Assembly: GCF_024158745.1 (NCBI RefSeq) | Contig: NZ_JAMZAW010000008.1 | Location: 1-64,000, forward strand | From: Paenibacillus tyrphae | GTDB lineage: Bacteria > Bacillota > Bacilli > Paenibacillales > NBRC-103111 | Direction of reading: 5' to 3' | DNA length: 64,000 nucleotides | Shown: piece by piece, positions 18,524-25,958 of the stretch | Layout: each line of letters opens with the position of its first letter | Position numbering within the stretch: the stretch's first letter is position 1 | Position numbers and translations under genes: made by a program | The notes under the pieces: model-generated | What the model saw: the letters and a program-made list of their open reading frames with translations, nothing else | What the model was told of the DNA's origin: nothing | Database searches by the model: none

Positions 18524-19456
18524 CTAGTACCCGCGTACAGGGTCCACCCGATTCGCAAGCTCTCGTTCCCCCGCTTCCAGCTTACGCAGCGTGTCCAAGA
18601 AACCGCTCAGCGCCTCTTCCACGGAAGTGACGGCGGCTACGTGAGGTGTCACCCGGACATCCTTGCGTTTCCATAGCGGGGACGCATCGGGGAGCGGCTC
18701 CTCCTCGAACACGTCAAGTACCGCCAGACGAATATGGCCTTGATCAAGCGCTTCCAGCAGCGCAGCATGATCGACCGACGAGCCACGGCCGACGTTAATA
18801 AAGCCGGCCCCGTTCATCCGCGCGAAAAGCGCAGGCCCGAACAGCTTATCCGTTTGCTCGGTCAGCGGCAAAGTATTGATTATCCAGTCGGCGGCGGAAA
18901 CGGCATCCCCGATGTTCGACAACGGATAAACACGATCCATATGCGGCTTCCTTTCCCCACGCATGGAAACGCCCGATACTTGAACTCCCAACGCCTGCAG
19001 CATCCGGGCAAGCTCTTGCCCGACGGAGCCGGTACCCATCACCGTCACCCGGCTTCCGGATAGTGGCAGCGGCGGAATCGGGCTCCAGCTCCTGTCCAAC
19101 TGGCTGCGGGCAAACGCTTCGTGATGCTGGAGATCGGCAAGCATATGACCGAGGCAATATTCGCCTATTTTCTGTCCGAACGAGCCGGTCGTACGGGTGA
19201 GCAGCACGTCCGGCTTCCATGGCTTGCGGTACACGAATGCATCGACGCCCGCTCCGAGCGCGTGGACCCAACGGACCGATTCCAGATGAAAAGCCGGAAC
19301 AGGCTTGAAGCCGACAAACGCATCGGCCCATGCCATATCGGCTTCGCTCACCTCGGATTCGGCGAGAAACCGGACTTGCTTGCCCGCGACTCCCGCCCAT
19401 GCGGCTTCCAGCTCCCGGTACATCCGGCCCGTAAAGATAATGTTATGAATCTGCAT
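18524..19456 (-). CDS. D-isomer-specific 2-hydroxyacid dehydrogenase family protein
   Basis: 310 residues. The NAD-binding domain has VTVMGTGSVGQELARML (GxGxxG), and the catalytic residues appear as Arg in NVGRGSSVDH, Glu in FEEEPLP and His in VTPHVAAVT. It should reduce a 2-keto acid to the D-2-hydroxyacid or do the reverse. The N-terminal domain is diverged, as in the GhrA-like/YoaD group, so the substrate is open. ATG 19456 is preferred over an in-frame ATG 33 bases upstream because GGAGTGA precedes it by about 8 bases. No operon partner is intact. Confidence 0.88.
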   Translation of the reverse strand: MQIHNIIFTGRMYRELEAAWAGVAGKQVRFLAESEVSEADMAWADAFVGFKPVPAFHLESVRWVHALGAGVDAFVYRKPWKPDVLLTRTTGSFGQKIGEYCLGHMLADLQHHEAFARSQLDRSWSPIPPLPLSGSRVTVMGTGSVGQELARMLQALGVQVSGVSMRGERKPHMDRVYPLSNIGDAVSAADWIINTLPLTEQTDKLFGPALFARMNGAGFINVGRGSSVDHAALLEALDQGHIRLAVLDVFEEEPLPDASPLWKRKDVRVTPHVAAVTSVEEALSGFLDTLRKLEAGERELANRVDPVRGY

Positions 19457-19620
19457 GCAGCCCGTCACTCCGTCCGTTCTTTTTTGCAAATAACGTTTCT
19501 ATCATAACCGCTTGGCAAAAGTGCTGCAAACTACTGCGCGTAGGTCCGCTTTTTACCGCAATCCCTATGCATTTCAACGCCTCGTCCCAGCAGTGCTTGC
19601 CTGCACAACTTCCCTCCACC

Positions 19621-20561
19621 TTAACCGTGGATGAGGTAGCGAAAGTTTTCGACGGACGCTTCCTTGTCCAGTGGCGACCGGTTCAAATGGTTATAAAAGC
19701 TGAAAGCAAATTTGAACGAATGGCCGAAATCCCATTCATGCTTGCCGAGATCTGCCGCCCAATAAGCCTGCTCTGTAGGCAGTGCCGCTGCCCGCTCGGC
19801 TTTCTTCAGCGGCAGACGGTCGACCGGCGAGACCAACCGGATCGGGTCCCCCGGCTGGAGGTCATGACTTCGCCGGAGAACCTTAACTAAAGTAAAGAGC
19901 GGAAGCAGCCCACGGCGGAATAACGATTCATAACCCAGATCCGACAAAATGTTCAAGGCATGCGAAAACGTAAACATGTGCCCGATCAGGTCATGGTGCG
20001 CCTCTGCACGATAGATTGTCTTAAACTGCGCCGCTTCGTTTAAAATAAATTCCGAGAGCTGTCGGGCGTTCTCCACCTTCGGAAACCGATCCTCTTCGTC
20101 CAGACCGAGCCGTCTTACCTCCGAAGCCGTATAGCCGAGCCATGACCGACCTGGGATTGTTTTTCAAAAGAACGAAGAAGCCCGCATATGCCGTCTATAT
20201 TCTTCGCGCTGCCCCAGCCTCCGAGTTCATGGATGGCAAGCAAGCTGACTGCAGCGTAAATGACATTATGCCCGACCCAATGGAGCCGATCGATCGTAGG
20301 CTCGAGAGCTTCCAAAATGGACGATTCGGCCTGTCGAAGCGTACACCCGTTCGTCTTGAGGATGGCCGGAGTCCGCAAATGCCTCTTAATCATCGCTTTG
20401 GACTGATCGGTCAGGCTGCGCAGCGCCAGATCGGACAACCGGTTTTCTTTCGCGAAAAAATAACCGGCAATCGCGGCAGCGCCGAAATGGGCGTGCCATA
20501 TATCCCCCGTTTCCTGCTTGCACATTGCAATCATCGTCAATCCGCTCTCTAACGGCAGCAT
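19621..20561 (-). pseudogene. Unknown helical protein split by a one-base frameshift
   Basis: The first part starts at ATG 20561 behind AAGGAGGGG and reads to VGHG near 20140. The second part, beginning LGYTASEVRRLGLDEEDR in the next frame, continues to a stop at 19621. Adding one base in GGCTC (20139-20142) joins them into one protein of ~313 residues. Features: HAHFGAAAIAGYFFA near the N-terminus and His-containing segments (RLHWVGHN, AEAHHDLIGHMFTFSHAL). I do not recognise the family. The lack of a fresh ribosome binding site before the second part argues for a broken gene or a sequencing error rather than two genes. Confidence 0.6.
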
Positions 20562-20612
20562 CCGTTCCCCTCCTTTTCATACAACCTATATGCCATGACG
20601 GAACTTTTTTCG

Positions 20613-20717
20613 TCAAGCGGATTTTGCGGCCTTTTTGCTGAATATGCCGCCTGCCCGGGTGTTGAACGCATCGATCATCTCGTAGACGATTGGTACGATG
20701 ACCAGCGTCAGAAACAT
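20613..20717 (-). pseudogene. C-terminal remnant of an RND efflux transporter
   Basis: Thirty-four codons read MFLTLVIVPIVYEMIDAF..., then GGIFSKK, and a stop at 20613. The L-x-x-x-V-P-x-x-Y pattern is the last transmembrane helix and tail of AcrB/SwrC-type RND permeases (normally >1000 residues). Upstream sequence is AT-rich and not coding, so the rest of the gene has been deleted. Confidence 0.7.
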
Positions 20718-20788
20718 TTAATGGAATATAATGTAATATTACGAAGAAATGTATTCCTTGTTTTTCAATGAAAAATCAGTTTGCTGAT

Positions 20789-21895
20789 TCACTTACCCAC
20801 TCCTCCGCCCTGTCCGGTACTTTGCGCTTCGTTTATCGAAATGTTCCCGTTCGCCGCATGCAAGCGGATGAGATGGGCACCGGAGCCGACCGTTCCTGTC
20901 GCTGCATTAGCGGTTACATTCATAGGCATCCCGGCGGTTACCCGGCCTTTGGGGCTGGAGCCGTCGATGCGGAAGTCGCCCTGCGCAGGAACCTCGACGG
21001 TGATGTCACCCTGCTTCGAATCCACATTCCAATCTCCCCGGACCGTCGAGCCGCTCACCGTAATTGGACTATCGGAGGCGACGATGTTAACCTTGCCGCC
21101 TGCTTCAGACAGCCGGATCGAACCGCCTGATACATGCATCCCGGTATCGCCTTGAATATGGTCCGCTTGGACTTGGGCGTCCGTCGTACGGACCAATACG
21201 TTTGCCCCGATATCCGAAACCGTCACTTTTCCGTTCGAAGTTTCAACCATCAGTTGCTTGCGGATAGGCAGTCTCGAAGCTTCCACATCTCCGCTTTTTA
21301 ATTTGAGCTGCATATCCAGCTTGTGCTGCTCGGGGACGGTAACCAGCAGGCGAATGAGCGGCTTGCTCTTGTTGCTCAACCCGGATAAACCTCCTCTTGT
21401 GGTAACGGTTATCGTTCCGTCTTTCTCTTTGGAGATAATTTTGAAGTCGTGCGATGCCGTTGGCGTTTCGGCCCACAAAGAAGCATCGATTTGAATCTTG
21501 TCCACAGGTCCGGGCTTGACGACCACGCTGCCGGCAGGGTTATCGATGACGAGGCTGTCCGTTTGTTCGCTCAACGCGACGGTGCTGATGCCGCCTGCAA
21601 CTCTATAGCTCGCTGCGGAAGAGGAAACGGAAGGAGAATCCGGTGTGAAAAAGCTTAGCCCCCATAAGATCGAGACCGTGAGCAGCATGCCTCCGAAATC
21701 CAGCTTCAGCCTCCCTCGCTTCTCACGCCGGAGGAAGTTAAACGCCAACAGCTCCGCTCCAAATGCAACCAGCACGACAGGCCACCAGCCAATCGCCAAA
21801 TGCAAATACTCGGTCTCCATCATCCGGTCCAGCAGAATTAACGCCCCTGTTAGGAGTAAAGCCAACGCTGACGTATAACGCCCTACTTTTTTCAT
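20789..21895 (-). CDS. LiaF-like membrane protein with DUF4097 beta-helix domain
   Basis: 368 residues. Two or three membrane segments in the first ~95 residues (ALALLLTGALILLD, GWWPVVLVAFGAELLAF, MLLTVSILWGLSFF) match the N-terminus of LiaF/YvqF proteins. The rest is a repetitive beta-strand domain (DSLVIDNPAGSVVVKPG, VETSNGKVTVSDIG, VDSKQGDITVEVPAQGD), as in DUF4097/DUF2807 proteins. LiaF family members restrain cell-envelope stress two-component systems, but no kinase gene is adjacent, so that role is only a possibility. ATG 21895 is chosen because AGAAGGGG lies just upstream. Confidence 0.8.
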   Translation of the reverse strand: MKKVGRYTSALALLLTGALILLDRMMETEYLHLAIGWWPVVLVAFGAELLAFNFLRREKRGRLKLDFGGMLLTVSILWGLSFFTPDSPSVSSSAASYRVAGGISTVALSEQTDSLVIDNPAGSVVVKPGPVDKIQIDASLWAETPTASHDFKIISKEKDGTITVTTRGGLSGLSNKSKPLIRLLVTVPEQHKLDMQLKLKSGDVEASRLPIRKQLMVETSNGKVTVSDIGANVLVRTTDAQVQADHIQGDTGMHVSGGSIRLSEAGGKVNIVASDSPITVSGSTVRGDWNVDSKQGDITVEVPAQGDFRIDGSSPKGRVTAGMPMNVTANAATGTVGSGAHLIRLHAANGNISINEAQSTGQGGGVGK

Positions 21896-22263
21896 GAACT
21901 GGCCCCTTCTTTCCTCAATCCTCATATTTCCTATGTTCCCCATCCTATCCAACACTTCTTAGAAGAAAGTAAGCAGAAGTCTTAAATTATTCTGAAGAAA
22001 TGGCACTAAAAGCCGCTCCTCCTTTCTATATAATTAACATGATTAATTAATCATTAAATTAATGTGGTTAATCTTTTTATTTAATAGCATTAAATAATTA
22101 AACAGACTACCGCCTCTTGCAGCATATCATAGCTTTGAAGCCTGCTTGTTCGGATACGTAGGAGCACACCGTCCGTTTAAGTTTGCGGCATTGTCAGACC
22201 AAGCCCCTTATAGTATCATAAATTTTATCGAATTTCGGTCTGCCAAAGGAGCTGCTAATTTGT
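21896..22263. other. AT-rich intergenic region
   Basis: 368 bases without a gene. The stretch 22020-22100 is far more AT-rich than its surroundings and is built from TTAAT/ATTAA words, including the palindrome listed separately. It is upstream of both the LiaF-like gene (minus) and the DUF2533 gene (plus), so it probably holds their divergent control signals. Confidence 0.6.
22039..22054. promoter_or_regulatory. Perfect 16-bp palindrome, possible operator
   Basis: ATGATTAATTAATCAT reads the same on both strands, and the flanks extend the symmetry imperfectly (TTAA on both sides). It lies about 145 bases upstream of the LiaF-like start and 210 before the DUF2533 start. A dimeric repressor such as a MarR-type protein is a plausible binder. 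No binding evidence. Confidence 0.4.
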
Positions 22264-22524
22264 ATGAACGTCCATGAAGCTATCACGAACCATACCCGTA
22301 AACAAAACGCGCACCTGGAACGTTTTCTTGAACTGGAAAACGAACGGGAAGCTGCGATTGAAGAAGCGATTGCCTTATGTATCGCCGGTGAACCGTTCAG
22401 CGTCGATGCCATTAACGCGGCGACGGACCGCATCAACCGGCACGCCCAGAACGGCATTTCCCCGACTCGGGTCCATGTCACCCCCGACATGGTGCGTGAA
22501 GCCGCCCGTAAAAAGATGAAGTAA
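22264..22524 (+). CDS. DUF2533 family protein (YpbS-like)
   Basis: An 86-residue, charged, mostly helical protein (MNVHEAITNHTRKQN, LELENEREAAIEEAI, ending VTPDMVREAARKKMK). It resembles the DUF2533 family of bacilli, which includes B. subtilis YpbS; function is unknown. GGAGCTGC upstream serves as the ribosome binding site. An intrinsic terminator follows directly, so it is monocistronic. Confidence 0.75.
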   Translation: MNVHEAITNHTRKQNAHLERFLELENEREAAIEEAIALCIAGEPFSVDAINAATDRINRHAQNGISPTRVHVTPDMVREAARKKMK

Positions 22525-22542
22525 AAGCAGCAAATCGCCTGC

Positions 22543-22587
22543 AAAGCCCGGATCCTTTCGATGAGTCGATAGGTATTCGGGCTTTTT
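22543..22587 (+). terminator. Terminator of the DUF2533 gene
   Basis: AAAGCCCG pairs with CGGGCTTT around a 27-base loop and is followed by a T run. Confidence 0.7.
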
Positions 22588-22608
22588 ATGACCAGTTTTT
22601 TCCGGGGC

Positions 22609-22638
22609 TTGACGCGAAACCTTTTGGTTTCATATAAT
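22609..22638 (+). promoter_or_regulatory. Vegetative (sigma-A) promoter
   Basis: TTGACG (22609-22614), 18-base spacer, TATAAT (22633-22638). Transcription would start near 22645, which rules out the in-frame ATG at 22588 as the start of the following gene. Confidence 0.8.
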
Positions 22639-22686
22639 ACGGATGATTGCTTCAAGGACATGCTATACAAGGAAAGGGATGAGCTC

Positions 22687-23064
22687 GTGGAAGCGTTGTT
22701 GAAAAAACTGCGGTACAAAGAAGGAGCCGCTTTAGTCTTAAATGCTCCCGCAGGGTACCAACTCGGCATCGAAAGCGGGACAGAGCCGGACAAAACCTAT
22801 GATTTTATTCAGCTGTTCGTTCATAATGCGCAAGAAACGGACGACTGGGTGCCGAAAGTCATCCCGCTCTTGAACGAAGATGCGGTATTCTGGATCACCT
22901 ACCCGAAGCAAAGCTCGAAAGTGAAAACGGATATTAACCGCGACAGCTTGGCCGCGATGGTACAGGCAAAAACAGCCTACCGCCCGGTCAGCAACGTAGC
23001 CGTCGACGACAAATGGTCCGCCTTGCGTTTTCGCCATCAGGATAAAGTAAAGTCCTCGAAGTAA
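22687..23064 (+). CDS. Small DUF3052-like protein
   Basis: About 125 residues from GTG 22687, with GGAAAGGG nine bases upstream; ATG 22660 is an alternative start, nine codons longer. Visible sequence: LLKKLRYKEGAALVLNAP at the start, YDFIQLFVHN, EDAVFWITYPK and DDKWSALRFRH. The order of strands and the W-I-x-Y-P-K motif resemble DUF3052-type proteins (unknown function, small alpha/beta fold). It has its own sigma-A promoter. The following SRPBCC/ArsR pair begins 35 bases later with its own GGAGGA and may be cotranscribed. Confidence 0.65.
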   Translation: MEALLKKLRYKEGAALVLNAPAGYQLGIESGTEPDKTYDFIQLFVHNAQETDDWVPKVIPLLNEDAVFWITYPKQSSKVKTDINRDSLAAMVQAKTAYRPVSNVAVDDKWSALRFRHQDKVKSSK

Positions 23065-23098
23065 CCTATACCCTTTCACATCGGAGGAATGAAATCAT

Positions 23099-23524
23099 AT
23101 GGAAAACAACACGCATAATACGCTGCCGGAAATTCGCAGAACCGCCCTGCTCAAAGCGCCGATTCAAAAAGTATGGGACGCCGTTGCCACCTCGGAAGGC
23201 ATTGCTGTGTGGTTTATGCCCAACGATTTTCAGCCTATTCTCGGTTATGAATTCCAATTGAACGCCGGCCCGTTCGGCATGTCCCCCTGCAAGGTAACGG
23301 AGCTTGATCCTCCGAACCGCCTTTCGTTCCGTTGGGGCAAAGATTGGACGATCGTGTTCGAGCTGACGGAGAAAGACGGACAGACGGAATTTACGCTCGT
23401 TCACTCCGGCTGGGATGCCGACAAGGTTACCGAATTCGGGCAACCGCATCAAGCCGTACGCGACAGAATGGACCAAGGCTGGGTCGGCATTGTGCAGAAG
23501 CTCGTTACCTTCGTCGAGGGCTGA
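23099..23524 (+). CDS. SRPBCC / AHSA1-domain protein
   Basis: 141 residues with the START-like fold signature: IRRTALLKAPIQKVWDAVAT, GIAVWFMPNDF, YEFQLNAGPFG, LSFRWGKDW and GWDADKVTEFGQPHQAVRD. Proteins of this kind bind a hydrophobic ligand and in Firmicutes are usually paired with an ArsR-type repressor, as here: the stop and the next start are one base apart. The molecular function is unknown. Confidence 0.88.
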   Translation: MENNTHNTLPEIRRTALLKAPIQKVWDAVATSEGIAVWFMPNDFQPILGYEFQLNAGPFGMSPCKVTELDPPNRLSFRWGKDWTIVFELTEKDGQTEFTLVHSGWDADKVTEFGQPHQAVRDRMDQGWVGIVQKLVTFVEG

Positions 23525-23525
23525 T

Positions 23526-23906
23526 ATGGCCCCCCCTTCACGCAAGACTGACGTCTTTCAAGCGATTGCCGATCCTACGCGCCGCCAGTTATTAAGCATG
23601 CTGGGAGAGCGGGAAATGCCCGTTACCGTGATCAGCGGCCACTTTCCGATGAGCCGGACGGCCGTATCCAAACATCTGCGCATTTTGGCCGATGCCGGGC
23701 TGGTCAAAGAACGAAAAATCGGCCGCGAAACGCGGTACCGGCTGGAGCCCGAGCCGCTGCTCGAATTGAAGCGGTGGCTGGCCTACTACGAGAGATACTG
23801 GGACAACAAGCTGCTGGCTTTGCAGCGTTTTGTCGAAGGCGACGAAACGGACGGCCCGATATCCCTCATTGCCTCGGAAGAAGGCGGTACACACACGGCA
23901 GAATAA
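23526..23906 (+). CDS. ArsR family transcriptional regulator
   Basis: 126 residues. The winged helix is clear: FQAIADPTRRQLLSMLGE, then MSRTAVSKHLRILADAGLV (recognition helix) and ERKIGRETRYRLEP (wing). No metal-binding Cys pair (CxC) is present, fitting the metal-independent ArsR branch paired with SRPBCC proteins (YczG/SdpR-like). The C-terminal helix WLAYYERYWDNKLLALQRF is typical of that branch. GAGGG within the end of the SRPBCC gene serves as its ribosome binding site. It probably represses its own operon. Confidence 0.9.
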   Translation: MAPPSRKTDVFQAIADPTRRQLLSMLGEREMPVTVISGHFPMSRTAVSKHLRILADAGLVKERKIGRETRYRLEPEPLLELKRWLAYYERYWDNKLLALQRFVEGDETDGPISLIASEEGGTHTAE

Positions 23907-23917
23907 GTTTTTACGAG

Positions 23918-23952
23918 AAAGAGAGGTGCTTCCGCAGCCTCTCTTTCCTTTT
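23918..23952 (+). terminator. Bidirectional terminator
   Basis: GAAAGAGAGG pairs perfectly with CCTCTCTTTC around an 11-base loop and is followed by CTTTTG. The other strand also has a short T-rich tail, so it could end the minus-strand Cys/Tyr-rich gene too. Confidence 0.8.
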
Positions 23953-23974
23953 GCGTTATGCCGTGTGAAGGATT

Positions 23975-24193
23975 TTACCATGAGTAGGAATAGTACCAGT
24001 AGCTAGGTGTTGTGTAGGTATAACCCAAAGGTACTCTAGTGGGTGCTGTACATACAAGATACCAAGGCTTTGTTTTATACTCCCTACAGGGTACCCTACA
24101 TTCATCAGGATACCCTCCATCAGGTCCGGCTGTGCAATCCGCCATACATTGTTCATAGGTGTAGGGGACACGAATACAATTCTGCCGATACAA
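23975..24193 (-). CDS. Small Cys/Tyr-rich protein
   Basis: A 72-residue ORF from TTG 24193, with the strong ribosome binding site AGAAGGAGTG about nine bases upstream; there is no ATG in reach. The protein has six Cys and many Tyr, Pro and Trp (YRQNCIRVPYTYEQC..., ending SYWYYSYSW), with no hydrophobic segment. Six regularly spaced Cys suggest disulphides, and a Tyr-rich tail is typical of crosslinked coat or crust proteins of spores. I do not recognise a family. The orientation is opposite to both neighbours, so it is its own transcript. That it is a real gene is inferred from the ribosome binding site and composition. Confidence 0.6.
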   Translation of the reverse strand: MYRQNCIRVPYTYEQCMADCTAGPDGGYPDECRVPCREYKTKPWYLVCTAPTRVPLGYTYTTPSYWYYSYSW

Positions 24194-24426
24194 TAAAAAT
24201 CACTCCTTCTTTTAATCTTAATTTTCCCGATATTATATTTGGTTGTTTACTTTTTAGGTGATTGTCTATGCAGAATTGGGCGAACCTGTATCTATATGCC
24301 TACTTATTTGCTACTTCCCCCCATCCCGGAAAATTTGGATTTACCGAAAGCATGCCAAGGAATCGATAAAGGCATGTGCTAAAATGTGGGAAGTGTTTTT
24401 CCATTTCAAATCCATGGAGGCTTGCC

Positions 24427-25296
24427 ATGACGAACCATTCCATTACCGTAAACATAGACGGCGTATCATTTCAATTAAAAGAACCTCATCCCTTCGAGTG
24501 GCTGCGGGATCTAGGCCAGGTATTTTGCGTCTTTGACCAGCAGGACTCAGGAAACCTGTCCTTCGGCATCGAACGGCACGGCCGCAAGAAGTTCGTGAAG
24601 TACGCAGGAGCACCAACCGTGGCCTACACCGGAACCCCTCAAGAGACTATCATCCGATTAAAGCAGGCGCTCCCGCTTTATGAAGCCTTGAATCATCCCC
24701 ATCTCATCACGTTGGAGGAACATTTCGAAGTACAAAATGGGTATGCGGCCGTATTCGACTGGTTTAACGGCGAATGTCTGCATTCGCATTGGTCCTTTCC
24801 CCCGCCGCAAAAGTACACGCATCCGGATTCTCCGTTTTTCCGTTTCCGTCAGCTTCCTGTCGAGGAACGGCTCCGTTCGTTGGATTGTATCTTTTCGTTC
24901 CACGTACATGTCGAAGCTAGCGGTTATGTCGCTGTCGATTTTTACGACGGCAGCATCTTGTACGATTTCAAAAATAACGTGACGAAAATTTGCGATATCG
25001 ACCTTTATCAGAAAAAGCCTTTTATCAATACGATGGGCCGGCTATGGGGCTCCTCCCGCTTCATGTCGCCCGAAGAATTCGAGCTCGGCGCGGACATTGA
25101 CGAACGAACCAATGTTTTTAATATGGGGGCGATGGCTTTCGGCCTGCTGGGCGGAGAACGCGATCGCTCCTACTCGAAGTGGGAAGCGGGCGAGAAGCTG
25201 TACGAAACGGCTCTGCGCGCGGTTCGGCCCGAACGGAACGAACGCTACGCTTCGGTTGCCGAGTTCTACGCCGCTTGGAATGCTGTCCGGGTATAG
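24427..25296 (+). CDS. Protein-kinase-like protein
   Basis: 289 residues with a reduced Ser/Thr kinase fold. KFVKYAGAP holds the candidate ATP-binding Lys, ALNHPHLITLEEHF resembles the C-helix/strand 4 region (H-P-x-L), and GYVAVDFYDGSILYD takes the place of the catalytic loop with Asp but no HRD. CDIDLY is in the DFG position and FMSPEEF in the APE position. A glycine-rich loop is not obvious. It is cytosolic, without a membrane or PASTA region. ATG 24427 follows GGAGG. Activity is plausible but not certain. The coat genes start 55 bases downstream, with a possible shared transcript. Confidence 0.7.
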   Translation: MTNHSITVNIDGVSFQLKEPHPFEWLRDLGQVFCVFDQQDSGNLSFGIERHGRKKFVKYAGAPTVAYTGTPQETIIRLKQALPLYEALNHPHLITLEEHFEVQNGYAAVFDWFNGECLHSHWSFPPPQKYTHPDSPFFRFRQLPVEERLRSLDCIFSFHVHVEASGYVAVDFYDGSILYDFKNNVTKICDIDLYQKKPFINTMGRLWGSSRFMSPEEFELGADIDERTNVFNMGAMAFGLLGGERDRSYSKWEAGEKLYETALRAVRPERNERYASVAEFYAAWNAVRV

Positions 25297-25351
25297 GCGG
25301 AAACTGTTAAGGAAACCCTATCCGTGTTCAAGCAACCGGAGGTGATTCCCA

Positions 25352-25558
25352 ATGACCCCATTGACACTGGCTCCTCATGAAATGATGGAGATTCATGAAA
25401 TGCTTAATTTTAAAACGATCTGTCTGGCCAAATCGAAAATGATGCAGGGGCTCGTTTTTGACCAAGAGCTGAAAGCCTTGATGCAAAAGGATGTCGAACA
25501 ATCCATCAAAGCGCTCCAGGATTTGCAGAGCCTTTATCCGGCAACCCCAATTCAATAA
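25352..25558 (+). CDS. Short CotF-like coat protein (YraG/YraE type)
   Basis: 68 residues: LAPHEMMEIHEMLNFKTICL, AKSKMMQGLVFDQELKALMQ, DVEQSIKALQDLQSLY. This H-E-x-x-x-F-K-x-x-x-x-x-K-x-x-x-M-x-x-L-V pattern is the N-terminal half of CotF-type coat proteins and recurs in the gene at 27129. A near-perfect GGAGGTGAT precedes the start. Order and sizes here (68-120-378-66-98 residues) match the B. subtilis yra locus, where adhB is flanked by CotF-like genes. Likely a spore coat component made in the mother cell; the promoter was not identified. Confidence 0.82.
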   Translation: MTPLTLAPHEMMEIHEMLNFKTICLAKSKMMQGLVFDQELKALMQKDVEQSIKALQDLQSLYPATPIQ

Positions 25559-25576
25559 ACGGCGGTGAACGATACG

Positions 25577-25939
25577 ATGAATAAAGACCACTTGGACCCG
25601 ATCAATGCCGAAGGCATGCCGAATTTGGCCGACTCGGCGTTTGCGCTCGATTTCTTGCTGTCGGCGAAGACCGGCGTTCGCAACTGCGCGATCGCCTTGT
25701 CCGAGACAGCAACAGCCGAGGTAAGAACACTGCTGCGCCGTCTCTTGTTCGAAGCTCTGGATTTGCATGAAGAAATATCGCAGCTGATGATCCGCAAAAA
25801 ATGGCTGTATCCCAATCGGCTGAACGAACAATTCAAGCTGGATCTGACATCGGCGAAGACGACGATGCAAATCGCGGAAATGCAGCTTTTCCCGAAGGAT
25901 ACTTCCCGCTTGGGCTTGTTTGCGACCCCCGAAAAATAA
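25577..25939 (+). CDS. CotF-like spore coat protein (YraF type)
   Basis: 120 residues from ATG 25577, nine bases after GGCGGTGA; a GTG at 25565 is inside that site and less likely. The core reads DSAFALDFLLSAKTGVRNCAI, ALSETATAEVRTLLRRLL and DLHEEISQLMIRKKWLYP, the four-helix ferritin-like CotF domain. The preceding short gene supplies the other half-type. Its second copy is the gene at 27344. Expected in the spore coat. Confidence 0.85.
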   Translation: MNKDHLDPINAEGMPNLADSAFALDFLLSAKTGVRNCAIALSETATAEVRTLLRRLLFEALDLHEEISQLMIRKKWLYPNRLNEQFKLDLTSAKTTMQIAEMQLFPKDTSRLGLFATPEK

Positions 25940-25958
25940 TCCTTAAAGGAGCTACACC

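Noticed and set aside
22588..22686. N-terminal extension of the DUF3052-like gene from ATG 22588
   Set aside because: A good sigma-A promoter (TTGACG/TATAAT) lies inside it, so it would not be transcribed.
24258..24536. ORF overlapping the start of the kinase-like gene
   Set aside because: Different frame, no ribosome binding site, and the kinase-like frame has both GGAGG and motifs.
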